A stretch of 15,388 nucleotides of DNA from contig DOKQ01000107.1 of the NCBI GenBank assembly GCA_003510215.1, forward strand, positions 1-15,388. Reading direction: 5' to 3'. This stretch comes from Erysipelotrichaceae bacterium (GTDB taxonomy: Bacteria > Bacillota_I > Bacilli_A > Erysipelotrichales > Erysipelotrichaceae). The stretch's first letter is position 1; each line of letters begins with the position of its first letter. Shown here one piece after another: positions 8,290-14,644 of the stretch. The position numbers and the translations under genes are program-made. A model generated the notes under the pieces. It searched no databases. It was not told where the DNA came from and saw nothing but the letters and a program-made list of their open reading frames with translations.

Positions 8290-8518
8290 ACGCTGCTTGT
8301 TTTGCGCTTAAAATCTCGATGATATCATTGACTGTGACAAGTTTAAGTAACTCCTCATCTTCAATGCGAACGTCAAATACGGATTCTAGTTCCAACGCAA
8401 GTTCAACTGCTGAAAGTGAGTCAATTCCTAGATCTTCTTTCAATGTTGCTTCTGGTTTTACAAGAGCCTCATCCACTCCAATTGCATCAACTAAAACTTG
8501 TTTAATTTGTTCAAGCAT
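8288..8518 (-). CDS. acpP: Acyl carrier protein
   Basis: ACP carries the growing acyl chain on a phosphopantetheine arm. The 76-residue acidic protein contains the modification motif EDLGIDSLSAVELALELE with the attachment Ser34. The open frame extends 35 codons upstream, but that part crosses the promoter. ATG 8518 is the start because GGAGGT lies seven bases upstream. It is the first gene of the fatty acid operon and has its own strong promoter and operators in front. A U-tailed hairpin sits directly behind its stop codon. No acylcarrier synthase gene (acpS) is in the window. Confidence 0.97.
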   Translation of the reverse strand: MLEQIKQVLVDAIGVDEALVKPEATLKEDLGIDSLSAVELALELESVFDVRIEDEELLKLVTVNDIIEILSAKQAA

Positions 8519-8535
8519 GTTCTTACCTCCAATTG

Positions 8536-8550
8536 CTTTGATATTCAAAG
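8536..8550. promoter_or_regulatory. FabT-like operator 2 (downstream of start site)
   Basis: CTTTGATATTCAAAG has the same 6-3-6 arms as operator 1, with centres 35 bp apart. It lies just downstream of the predicted transcription start and 14 bases or so before the acpP ribosome site. Two copies of the same palindrome flanking one promoter are unlikely by chance and support specific repression of the operon. Confidence 0.65.
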
Positions 8551-8560
8551 TACATGTAAC

Positions 8561-8589
8561 AATATACTTCCTTTGACAATCAAAGTAAA
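8561..8589 (-). promoter_or_regulatory. Promoter of the acpP-fabF operon
   Basis: On the minus strand a -35 element TTTACT (8589-8584) and a -10 element TATATT (8566-8561) are separated by exactly 17 bases. Transcription would begin near 8554, leaving about 35 bases of leader before the acpP ATG. The spacer contains one FabT-like palindrome and the start-site region a second one. The element matches are 4 of 6 and 5 of 6 to the sigma-A consensus. Confidence 0.7.
8571..8585. promoter_or_regulatory. FabT-like operator 1 (promoter spacer)
   Basis: CTTTGACAATCAAAG is an inverted repeat with 6-base arms and a 3-base centre, between the -35 and -10 elements of the acpP promoter. It closely matches the streptococcal FabT site (core TTTGATTATCAAA). 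A bound MarR-family repressor would compete with RNA polymerase. No fabT-like gene is in the window, so the regulator is inferred. Confidence 0.65.
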
Positions 8590-8713
8590 TACCTTTTGTG
8601 TGAAAACAACGTGAAAAAACCAAAAAAAGTTTATGTAATCGCTTTCTAAGTAACTATGATTTGCATTTAAGACACTTTATGATAAAGTTAGGACATGAAA
8701 CGGAGGGATTCTT

Positions 8714-9499
8714 TTGTCTAAAACCATCCTCGAAATCGAACAGTTTCAGCATCAATTACACTCATTTTATACAGATATTCAACTGGTCGATACGACCGGT
8801 AGTACCAACGATGATTTAAAGAAAATTGCATCCGAAGCAAACGAAGGCACTGTAATCATTGCTAAAGAACAAACAGCCGGAAAAGGGCAAAAAGGAAGGT
8901 CATTTATTTCCAATAAGAATCAGGGAATCTATGTCTCCATCTTGTTAAAGCCGACATTTCATCTTAAGCATTCTTCATTACTTCCTTTACTCACGGCCAA
9001 TGCTGTGATTGAGGCCATAAAAACAGGTTGCAAAATCGATGCCAAGAGCAAATGGGTGAATGATGTTATGATTAATGAGCGGAAAGTGGCAGGAATTCTT
9101 TGTGAAAGTTCCTTTACGGAAAATCATACACTTGACTGGATAGTCGTAGGTATTGGATTAAACGTGTACAAACAGGATTTTCCTGAGGACATTTCCACCA
9201 TCGCAACAACACTTGAGGAACATGCCCCTTTTGTATCCATTTCTGATATACTTGTATCACTGCTAAATGAGTTCGCCCTTCGCATAACCTCCTTTGAGCC
9301 AGCACAAGTTCTTGAGGAGTATCGAGGCAACTGCCTTCATCTAAACAAAACCATCGGGGTGATCAGTCAGGGAAAGGTTTTTGAAGCCACTTGCCTGGAT
9401 ATCGACGATGAGGGATGCCTTGTGGTATCTACCGATTTGCATAGCCAATTACATCTAAGCAGTGTCGAAGTCATGCTCATAAAAGGAGATCACTCATGA
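8714..9499 (+). CDS. birA: Biotin--[acetyl-CoA-carboxylase] ligase, no DNA-binding domain
   Basis: Biotin-protein ligase activates biotin with ATP and joins it to the AccB lysine. The 261-residue protein has STN (30-32), the adenylate-binding loop QTAGKGQKGR (53-62; commonly GRGRRGR), KWVNDVM (113-119), KVAGIL (124-129) and GIGLN (146-150). A C-terminal SH3-like region (about 205-255) follows. The N-terminal winged helix of bifunctional BirA is absent, so it should be a plain ligase that cannot repress biotin genes. The start is TTG 8714, six bases after GGAGGG. It is divergent from the acp/acc operon and its stop overlaps the next gene (ATGA). Promoter elements upstream (for example TATGAT at 8678) are weak, and I could not assign a clear -35. 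Confidence 0.93.
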   Translation: MSKTILEIEQFQHQLHSFYTDIQLVDTTGSTNDDLKKIASEANEGTVIIAKEQTAGKGQKGRSFISNKNQGIYVSILLKPTFHLKHSSLLPLLTANAVIEAIKTGCKIDAKSKWVNDVMINERKVAGILCESSFTENHTLDWIVVGIGLNVYKQDFPEDISTIATTLEEHAPFVSISDILVSLLNEFALRITSFEPAQVLEEYRGNCLHLNKTIGVISQGKVFEATCLDIDDEGCLVVSTDLHSQLHLSSVEVMLIKGDHS

Positions 9500-11094
9500 A
9501 ACGTACCATTCTTCATTCAGGGAATATTTTTATCAAGAAAAACACCTTTGCCTCTGCCATGGTCATTGAAGGCAGCCACATTATTTATGTGGGTGACGAT
9601 AACAAAGCTTTCAGTTACATGGAAGAAGATTCAGAGATCATTGATCTTCTTTTTAGAACCGTTGTTCCCGGATTCAACGATTCTCATTTACATCTATATT
9701 ATACCGGTGTGGCTCTTCAGTCTGTGGATTGTTATCAGGCTGCTTCCATCGCTGAAATCATCCAACGTGGAAAATTATTTCTACAGGATCACCCTCATCT
9801 AACCTACATCTGGGGACGTGGTTGGAATCAGGATTACTTTACGGATGAGCAACGGCTTTTGACCAAAGACGATTTGGATCAGATTTCTACTGAAGTTCCC
9901 ATTGTCTTTTCACGCGCCTGTGGACATGTGAGCAGTTGCAACAGCGCTGCTTTAACCTTACTCAATCTAACGGAAGATACTTTCGTTGAAGGTGGGGTCA
10001 TCGGAAAAGACTCACAAGGTGTGTTCAATGGTATTTTCTATGAAAATGCGATTCAACTATTGGAATCACTAAAACCGGAGTTAACCATTGATTCTGTCAT
10101 TGACACTTTGGAGTTTGTCAGTAAGAAAGCCAACGAGATGGGAATTACCTCTGTTGGAACCAACGATTTGATTATCGGAAGTGAGGATACGTCAATCATT
10201 GAACAAGCTTATATTGAGTGGGCACAGAAGAATCCTACCGTTCGTGTCAATCATCAGGTTCGCTTTTTAACTCCACAACTTCTATCACAACGTATCCAAG
10301 AGGGATACTCTCCTTTTTCCAATGACTTTTTGTCCTATGGTCCTGTCAAACTGTTTGTGGATGGGTCGCTCGGTGCTCGTACAGCGCTATTAAGCCAACC
10401 CTACCATGATGATCCAACGACCCAGGGTGTAGAATGCTTGAGCAGAGAACAACTCGCAGAATTCGCGAATATCGCTCATAACAACCATATCCAATTGGCC
10501 ATCCATGCCATTGGAGATTTAGCCAATCAATACGTTTTAGATACCTACAAGCTTTTGGATAATCCATATAATTCAGCACGTCATGGAATTATCCATAGTC
10601 AAATTACAAGTCAAGAACAGTTAGATCAATACCTGAAATTGCAGATTCTTTCCTATGCCCAACCCATCTTTCTTCACTATGATCTTCATATGGTTGAAGA
10701 CCGTGTTGGTAAGGAGCTTGCCAGTACTTCCTATGCTTTTAATACACTTGCCAATTTACATGGCCGTTTAAGTTTCGGAAGCGATGCTCCAGTAGAACCG
10801 TTCAATGTTATTGATGGGATTCACTGTGCCGTAAATCGGCAGGACAAAGATTACTTCCCTGAGGGAGGATGGTATCCAAAGCAGAAAGTTGATCTTGCCA
10901 CAGCCATCGAAGCCTTTACTTACGGTGGAGCGATTGCTACTTTTGAGGAAAAGAAAAAGGGGCGTCTGGCACCTGGATATCTTGCGGATTTTGTGATCTT
11001 ATCTGATGATATTTTCTCAATGAAACCTTCTGAGATTCGCTCTGTGTCTATTGATAAAACTATGGTGAATGGCATATTTGTTTTTGAGCAGTAA
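9496..11094 (+). CDS. YtcJ-type amidohydrolase family protein
   Basis: This 532-residue protein belongs to the amidohydrolase_3 (YtcJ/NfdA-like) branch of metal-dependent hydrolases. It shows the first metal site PGFNDSHLHL with His64 and His66, and FVDGSLGARTALL near 288. AIHAIGD lies near 335, with the typical histidine, followed by GIIHSQ, and by the late SFGSDAPVEP with its metal-ligand aspartate near 430. The C-terminal strand region LADFVILSDDIF...VNGIFV closes the composite urease-like domain. No signal peptide is visible, so it is probably cytosolic. The substrate cannot be deduced; family members cleave amides, formamides or cyclic amides. It begins in an ATGA overlap with the ligase gene, preceded by AAAAGGAG, so the two share a transcript. 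No functional link to biotin is evident. Confidence 0.85.
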   Translation: MKRTILHSGNIFIKKNTFASAMVIEGSHIIYVGDDNKAFSYMEEDSEIIDLLFRTVVPGFNDSHLHLYYTGVALQSVDCYQAASIAEIIQRGKLFLQDHPHLTYIWGRGWNQDYFTDEQRLLTKDDLDQISTEVPIVFSRACGHVSSCNSAALTLLNLTEDTFVEGGVIGKDSQGVFNGIFYENAIQLLESLKPELTIDSVIDTLEFVSKKANEMGITSVGTNDLIIGSEDTSIIEQAYIEWAQKNPTVRVNHQVRFLTPQLLSQRIQEGYSPFSNDFLSYGPVKLFVDGSLGARTALLSQPYHDDPTTQGVECLSREQLAEFANIAHNNHIQLAIHAIGDLANQYVLDTYKLLDNPYNSARHGIIHSQITSQEQLDQYLKLQILSYAQPIFLHYDLHMVEDRVGKELASTSYAFNTLANLHGRLSFGSDAPVEPFNVIDGIHCAVNRQDKDYFPEGGWYPKQKVDLATAIEAFTYGGAIATFEEKKKGRLAPGYLADFVILSDDIFSMKPSEIRSVSIDKTMVNGIFVFEQ

Positions 11095-11106
11095 TCGTTG
11101 TATACT
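11078..11106 (+). promoter_or_regulatory. Candidate promoter of small membrane protein gene 1
   Basis: TTGTTT (11078-11083) and TATACT (11101-11106) are spaced by 17 bases, starting in the last codons of the amidohydrolase gene. A perfect inverted repeat, ATAGATA-tct-TATCTAT (11107-11123), covers the expected start site and could be an operator. It ends one base short of the ribosome site GGGGAGGG. Confidence 0.45.
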
Positions 11107-11138
11107 ATAGATATCTTATCTATGGGGAGGGTTAAGCT

Positions 11139-11423
11139 ATGCTGGAATTTCTCGTCGAAATCTTCTTTGATATTTTCCTTGAGGCTGCTGGTCAGTCAAA
11201 GAATAAAAAAGTACGATGGATAGTCACAATTACTGTAACGCTGATTTATGTGAGTGCTATGGCTATGTTATCTATTTTATCCGTATACCTTCAAAGACAA
11301 GGTCATTATCTTGCCAGTGCACTCATTTTTGTTCTTAATCTGTTTCTAATCATAGCAATGATCACTCATTTTTACCGAAAGTATCAGTTTAAAGATACAG
11401 GACTCAGTGATATTTATGACTAA
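11139..11423 (+). CDS. Small two-helix membrane protein, paralogue 1
   Basis: I do not recognise this 94-residue protein. It has an amphipathic N-terminal stretch (EFLVEIFFDIFLEAAG), a basic SKNKKVR segment, then two predicted membrane helices at about 27-49 and 57-78, and a charged tail ending SDIYD. A strong ribosome site (GGGGAGGG, seven bases before ATG) and a following terminator support it as a real gene. The gene at 11516 encodes a clear paralogue: the shared features are SKN plus arginine, ILS-Y---QG between the helices, HFYR/HIYR after helix 2, and a tail ending S-[IV]Y-[DN]. The pair arose by tandem duplication. The function is unknown; toxin-like or regulatory membrane peptides are possible but unsupported. 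Confidence 0.8.
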   Translation: MLEFLVEIFFDIFLEAAGQSKNKKVRWIVTITVTLIYVSAMAMLSILSVYLQRQGHYLASALIFVLNLFLIIAMITHFYRKYQFKDTGLSDIYD

Positions 11424-11426
11424 CTT

Positions 11427-11455
11427 AGAGATGCCTACCATCTCTTTTTTATTTT
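11427..11455 (+). terminator. Rho-independent terminator after small membrane protein 1
   Basis: AGAGATG and CATCTCT form a 7-bp stem around CCTAC (11427-11445), followed by a T-rich run (TTTTTTATTTT). It separates the two paralogous small genes, so the second probably has its own promoter. I could not place that promoter with confidence in 11456-11499. Confidence 0.85.
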
Positions 11456-11515
11456 CGCAAATTTGAATTTTATCAAAAAATATGTTAGGGTGAGGGTACA
11501 AGGAGGTACAATCAT

Positions 11516-11797
11516 ATGGAAGCTGTATTTGAGCTCGTCCTTGATTCTTTGTTTCAAACCGCAACTCGAAGCAAGAATCGGCCCTTGCGTCTATTCGCAT
11601 CCATTGTATCTGGCCTAATATCGATTGGATTTGTTTCGTTTATATTTATTTTATCCATGTACATGTTAAGTCAAGGCAATATGTTTGCGGGTTCTCTCCT
11701 CATGTTTCTAATTCTACTGTTTGGTATGGGTTCTTTGATTCATATCTATCGGTATCTGAACTATCGTGAAATCAAACGAAGTGAGGTTTACAATTAA
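11516..11797 (+). CDS. Small two-helix membrane protein, paralogue 2
   Basis: This 93-residue protein is a diverged tandem copy of the protein at 11139 and has no function I recognise. It has the same plan: a short amphipathic N-terminus (EAVFELVLDSLFQTAT), a basic SKNRPLR segment, two membrane helices at about 26-48 and 55-76, and a charged C-terminus ending SEVYN. The ribosome site AAGGAGGT lies eight bases before ATG. A terminator precedes it and another follows it, making it a single-gene unit. The upstream region has a TTTGA/TCAAA inverted repeat with a 6-base spacer (11462-11477), but no clear -10 element. Confidence 0.8.
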   Translation: MEAVFELVLDSLFQTATRSKNRPLRLFASIVSGLISIGFVSFIFILSMYMLSQGNMFAGSLLMFLILLFGMGSLIHIYRYLNYREIKRSEVYN

Positions 11798-11807
11798 ATG
11801 ATAAGCA

Positions 11808-11845
11808 AAGCCTCTGGTTAATCGAACCAGAGGCTTGTTTCTTTT
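11808..11845. terminator. Bidirectional terminator between small membrane gene 2 and ndk
   Basis: AAGCCTCTGGTT and AACCAGAGGCTT form a perfect 12-bp stem with an AATCG loop (11808-11836). A T-rich run follows on the plus strand (GTTTCTTTT), while the minus-strand tail is less T-rich. The convergent ndk stop codon (11818-11820) lies inside the hairpin, so one stem arm is also ndk coding sequence. Confidence 0.85.
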
Positions 11846-12261
11846 ATGACGCTTTCAGGTGAATCTGAAGCATGGATTAAATTCCGGACTGGGCGATCTT
11901 CTTGCGATGATTTCACATAAGAATCATCCGAGTATTTTCCGCGAATCGTATGACTACTCGCTTGAATCGGTTCAGTAGGGCCCACCAACTCACGAACACG
12001 CTCAATGATACCTTCACTACCACTGAGAACATAAATGGCTACGGTCTCACCTACGAACTCACGAAGCAGTCTTTCTTTAAAACCCACAATCGTTACTTTT
12101 TCGATTACTTCTTTGTAATGGTTCAAAATGAGTTCTTCATTCACTAGCACATGATTGCTTTTCTCAATGGTCATGCCATCATCTGTAAAATGTTTAATAA
12201 TTTCCTGTTCTAAACCCCGTTTCATCGCATCAGGTTTTAGCATAATAAATGTCTTGTTCAT
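11818..12261 (-). CDS. ndk: Nucleoside diphosphate kinase
   Basis: Ndk transfers the gamma-phosphate of ATP to other nucleoside diphosphates through a phosphohistidine. The 147-residue protein begins KTFIMLKPDAMKRG, the conserved kinase N-terminus. It has HTIRGKY (104-110) and the catalytic His130 in NLIHASDSPES. HASDS replaces the usual HGSDS, and the stretch around residues 84-103 differs from the compact PGTIRG form, so it is a somewhat divergent member. The ribosome site GAGGAGG is close to ATG 12261. An extended -10 promoter lies in the end of the preceding gene. The 3' end overlaps the shared terminator. Confidence 0.93.
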   Translation of the reverse strand: MNKTFIMLKPDAMKRGLEQEIIKHFTDDGMTIEKSNHVLVNEELILNHYKEVIEKVTIVGFKERLLREFVGETVAIYVLSGSEGIIERVRELVGPTEPIQASSHTIRGKYSDDSYVKSSQEDRPVRNLIHASDSPESVIKETSLWFD

Positions 12262-12281
12262 AATTCCTCCTCTACCTAATC

Positions 12282-12290
12282 ATTATAGCA
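12282..12290 (-). promoter_or_regulatory. Extended -10 promoter of ndk
   Basis: On the minus strand TGCTATAAT is a perfect extended -10 element (TGn plus TATAAT). It overlaps the last codons and stop of the HD/VOC gene, about 20 bases before the ndk ATG. The upstream -35 region (TTTCAA, 16-base spacing) is only a partial match, as is common with extended -10 promoters. Confidence 0.6.
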
Positions 12291-13059
12291 TATCCAGAAA
12301 CCGTTGAAACTCGCATGTGTAACCATTTGGATCTTTCACAAAGAAATGTTCAATGTTAAACGTAGGGTTGATGGTAACATCCATAAGGTTTGAGTCATAT
12401 GATTGAAATTTCCGATGTACCTTGGTCACATCCTTAACTACAAAGGTAACAATGGGACTTTTGTGCTCAGTGACTACTGGCAAATGAGTACAGAAACCTA
12501 TAAAGGAAGAATCTGTCAGTTGATAAATATGGCAAGCACCCTGATCCTTATAGAGCGTTGCCTGGCAGTGATTCAAATAGAAATCATCGGTAGCGTTTAA
12601 ATCTACTGTTCCATAAAAATGAATCATAGACTCAAGTCCCAGTTCATCTTCGATAAGCATCTGATATGCCTGTTGATATTTTTCAAGACGTTTTAAATCA
12701 CTTGTTTTTACTTGTTCAATTCGACTGATATCCATATTGTGTGTCAGATCAGCCAATTTCACCATTTTAGCCAATGGATCCGATTTAATTTTTTGTATGT
12801 ACTCCTCATAAGATTCGTCACATCGAGTTAAACACGACAATGCATCCAAGATCGAATCACTAAATCCCGCATGTTTCAGATCCTGAACTGTGATGTCACT
12901 ATCCTCTAGTACATCATGCAATAGTGCTACAATCTGCGCTTGTGGGTCTTTGCACATTAACGCGACTGTGATGGGATGAAAAAAGTAGTCGATTCCACCT
13001 TTGTCTTTTTGATGACGATGAGCTTTTTGAGCTAGTTGCAATGCTTTTTGCAAGTTCAT
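12283..13059 (-). CDS. HD-domain (SpoT/Mesh1-like) hydrolase fused to a VOC/glyoxalase domain
   Basis: The 258-residue protein has two parts. Residues 1 to about 130 form an HD phosphohydrolase domain of the RelA/SpoT small alarmone hydrolase type. Its likely metal ligands are His28 (YFFHPITVA), His48-Asp49 (ALLHDVLED) and Asp104 (KLADLTHN). This suggests hydrolysis of (p)ppGpp or a related nucleotide. Residues from about 140 to 258 look like a glyoxalase/VOC module, ending in HFFVKDPNGYTCEFQRF, the typical last strand with its metal-ligand-type glutamate. No synthetase domain is present. The fusion is unusual and the partner substrate is unknown. The ribosome site GGAGGT precedes ATG 13059 and directly abuts the catalase terminator, so expression probably depends on read-through. 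Confidence 0.8.
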   Translation of the reverse strand: MNLQKALQLAQKAHRHQKDKGGIDYFFHPITVALMCKDPQAQIVALLHDVLEDSDITVQDLKHAGFSDSILDALSCLTRCDESYEEYIQKIKSDPLAKMVKLADLTHNMDISRIEQVKTSDLKRLEKYQQAYQMLIEDELGLESMIHFYGTVDLNATDDFYLNHCQATLYKDQGACHIYQLTDSSFIGFCTHLPVVTEHKSPIVTFVVKDVTKVHRKFQSYDSNLMDVTINPTFNIEHFFVKDPNGYTCEFQRFLDML

Positions 13060-13070
13060 GGTTTACCTCC

Positions 13071-13098
13071 AAAAAATAGGGAAGAAAATTCTTCCCTA
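13071..13098 (-). terminator. Rho-independent terminator of the catalase gene
   Basis: On the minus strand TAGGGAAGAA and TTCTTCCCTA form a perfect 10-bp palindromic stem (13098-13077), followed at once by six T (13076-13071). The next bases are the ribosome site GGAGG of the HD/VOC gene. Transcripts of the downstream gene must pass this terminator unless they start from an unseen promoter. Confidence 0.88.
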
Positions 13099-13118
13099 CA
13101 ACAAATCCTGTTCTCTCG

Positions 13119-14585
13119 TTACTCTTCAATTTTTTCCCAAGGAATATTTGCAGCTTTCGCAACGCCTAACCCATAGTCTTTGTGCGCTTTGTAACAATTG
13201 CGAATATGACGAATCTTGATAAATTCAGGAGCAGCATCAAAGTCAGCTGCAGTATTTTTAAACAGGACCTCTTTCTGTTCATCACTCATTAACTCAAACA
13301 ATTTTCCTGGTTGTGTATAGTAATCCGAATCATCTTCTCTGAAATCCCAGTTATACGCATCCCCATACAGTTTAAGTGGTGGTTCCTTGAATTCAGGTTG
13401 CTCAGTCCATGCTCCGAAACTGTTCGGTTCATACCCAATTGTACTTCCCGCATTCGCATCGACTCGCATCTGACCATCACGATGATAACTGTTGGTTGCA
13501 CTCTTAGGAGCATTTACCGGAATCTGATGATGGTTGACCCCTAAACGGTAACGTTGCGCATCACCATAGGAGAATAGACGACCTTGAAGCATCTTATCTG
13601 GGGAGAAGCCAATGCCAGGGACGATACTTGCCGGATTAAACGCTGCCTGTTCCACGTCTCTGAAGTAATTATCTGGATTTCGGTTGAGTTCAAAGTACCC
13701 AACATCAATCAGTGGAAACTGTGATTTGTACCATACTTTTGTCAAATCAAATGGATTGTATGGCATGTTTAGTGCTTCTTCTTCGGTCATGACCTGAATT
13801 TGCATTTTCCATCGTGGAAACTCACCACGTTCAATGGCTTCATATAAATCACGCTGATGACTTTCACGGTCCTTCGCAACAATCGCAGCCGCTTCGTCGT
13901 TGGTCAAGTTTTTGATGCCCTGTTCTGTTTTTAGATGGAACTTAACCCATACACGTTCATTTTTGGCGTTAATCATACTAAAGGTATGACTACCATATCC
14001 ATTCATATGACGATACGAAACCGGAATCCCGCGATCACTCATTGTAATGGTCACTTGATGTAAAGCTTCAGGTAAGTTGGACCAGAAGTCCCAGTTGTTT
14101 TTAGCACTGCGCATGTTTGTGCGCGGATCACGTTTTACTGCATGATTCAGATCCGGAAACTTTAATGGATCACGCAGGAAGAAGACAGGCGTATTGTTTC
14201 CTACAAGGTCCCAGTTTCCTTCATCAGTATAAAACTTCATGGCAAATCCACGGATATCGCGCTCAGCATCCGCAGCTCCGCGTTCACCCGCAACTGTCGA
14301 GAATCGGACAAACATTTCTGTTTTCTTCCCTACTTCACTAAAGATCTTCGCTTTGGTGTACTTGGTAATATCATGGGTTACGGTAAATGTACCAAATGCA
14401 CCTGAACCTTTCGCATGCATCCGACGCTCAGGAATGACCTCACGGTCAAAATGAGCCAACTTCTCGAGATACCATACATCCTGTAAAAGCATAGGTCCTC
14501 TTGGACCTGCTGTCATCGAGTTCTGATTGTCCGCAACCGGTGCCCCCGTGACATGCGTTAACTTCTTCTCATCTTTTTTGTCCAT
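13119..14585 (-). CDS. katA: Haem catalase (small-subunit type)
   Basis: This catalase splits hydrogen peroxide to water and oxygen. At 488 residues it is a small-subunit, clade-3-like monofunctional enzyme. It shows the catalytic His57 in RRMHAKGSGAFG, the distal Asn near 130 in LVGNNTPVFFLRD, and the proximal haem ligand Tyr340 in RLFSYGDAQRYRLG. The N-terminal PVADNQNSMTAGPRGP is typical of the family. No signal peptide is seen, so it is cytoplasmic. The ribosome site AGGAGG sits seven to eight bases before ATG 14585. The gene has its own promoter, a leader peptide with an attenuator-like hairpin upstream, and a strong terminator downstream. This suggests tightly regulated single-gene expression, presumably linked to peroxide or translation stress. 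Confidence 0.97.
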   Translation of the reverse strand: MDKKDEKKLTHVTGAPVADNQNSMTAGPRGPMLLQDVWYLEKLAHFDREVIPERRMHAKGSGAFGTFTVTHDITKYTKAKIFSEVGKKTEMFVRFSTVAGERGAADAERDIRGFAMKFYTDEGNWDLVGNNTPVFFLRDPLKFPDLNHAVKRDPRTNMRSAKNNWDFWSNLPEALHQVTITMSDRGIPVSYRHMNGYGSHTFSMINAKNERVWVKFHLKTEQGIKNLTNDEAAAIVAKDRESHQRDLYEAIERGEFPRWKMQIQVMTEEEALNMPYNPFDLTKVWYKSQFPLIDVGYFELNRNPDNYFRDVEQAAFNPASIVPGIGFSPDKMLQGRLFSYGDAQRYRLGVNHHQIPVNAPKSATNSYHRDGQMRVDANAGSTIGYEPNSFGAWTEQPEFKEPPLKLYGDAYNWDFREDDSDYYTQPGKLFELMSDEQKEVLFKNTAADFDAAPEFIKIRHIRNCYKAHKDYGLGVAKAANIPWEKIEE

Positions 14586-14611
14586 CGTGTTACCTCCTGT
14601 TTCTGATGGTA

Positions 14612-14640
14612 TAAAAAAGAACGCTCAACAAAAGCATTCC
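14612..14640 (-). terminator. Attenuator-like hairpin in the catalase leader
   Basis: On the minus strand GGAATGC and GCGTTCT form a 7-bp stem with two G-U pairs around a 9-base loop (14640-14618), and six T (14618-14613) follow, overlapping its last base. It lies between the promoter and the catalase ribosome site, where a terminator must be conditional. An upstream segment CATTC (14651-14655) can pair with the same GAATG bases, with a further CAAAA/TTTTG match, forming a competing antiterminator. The stem is modest, so activity needs testing. Confidence 0.6.
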
Positions 14641-14644
14641 TGTA

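Larger units (their letters stand above)
8519..8713. other. Divergent intergenic region acpP / birA
   Basis: These 195 bases hold the acpP promoter and both FabT-like palindromes in the left half. The right half (about 8590-8700) is AT-rich with an A-run at 8622-8628 and the ligase ribosome site GGAGGG at 8702. I see no third copy of the palindrome and no BirA-type operator. The promoter for the ligase gene could not be firmly placed. Confidence 0.6.

Noticed and set aside
8519..8623. A longer ACP with an N-terminal extension
   Set aside because: The extension spans the promoter and operators, and the 76-residue form has the normal length and a good ribosome site.
9114..9330. ORFs on the minus strand inside the biotin ligase gene
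   Set aside because: They lie opposite a well-supported gene, have no ribosome site and no recognisable motif.
11462..11477. A third FabT-like site before the second small membrane gene
   Set aside because: TTTGA and TCAAA are present, but the spacer is 6 rather than 3 bases, so the half-sites are wrongly phased.
14117..14454. Plus-strand ORFs inside the catalase gene
   Set aside because: They are antisense to a highly conserved enzyme and have no initiation signals or protein-like features.
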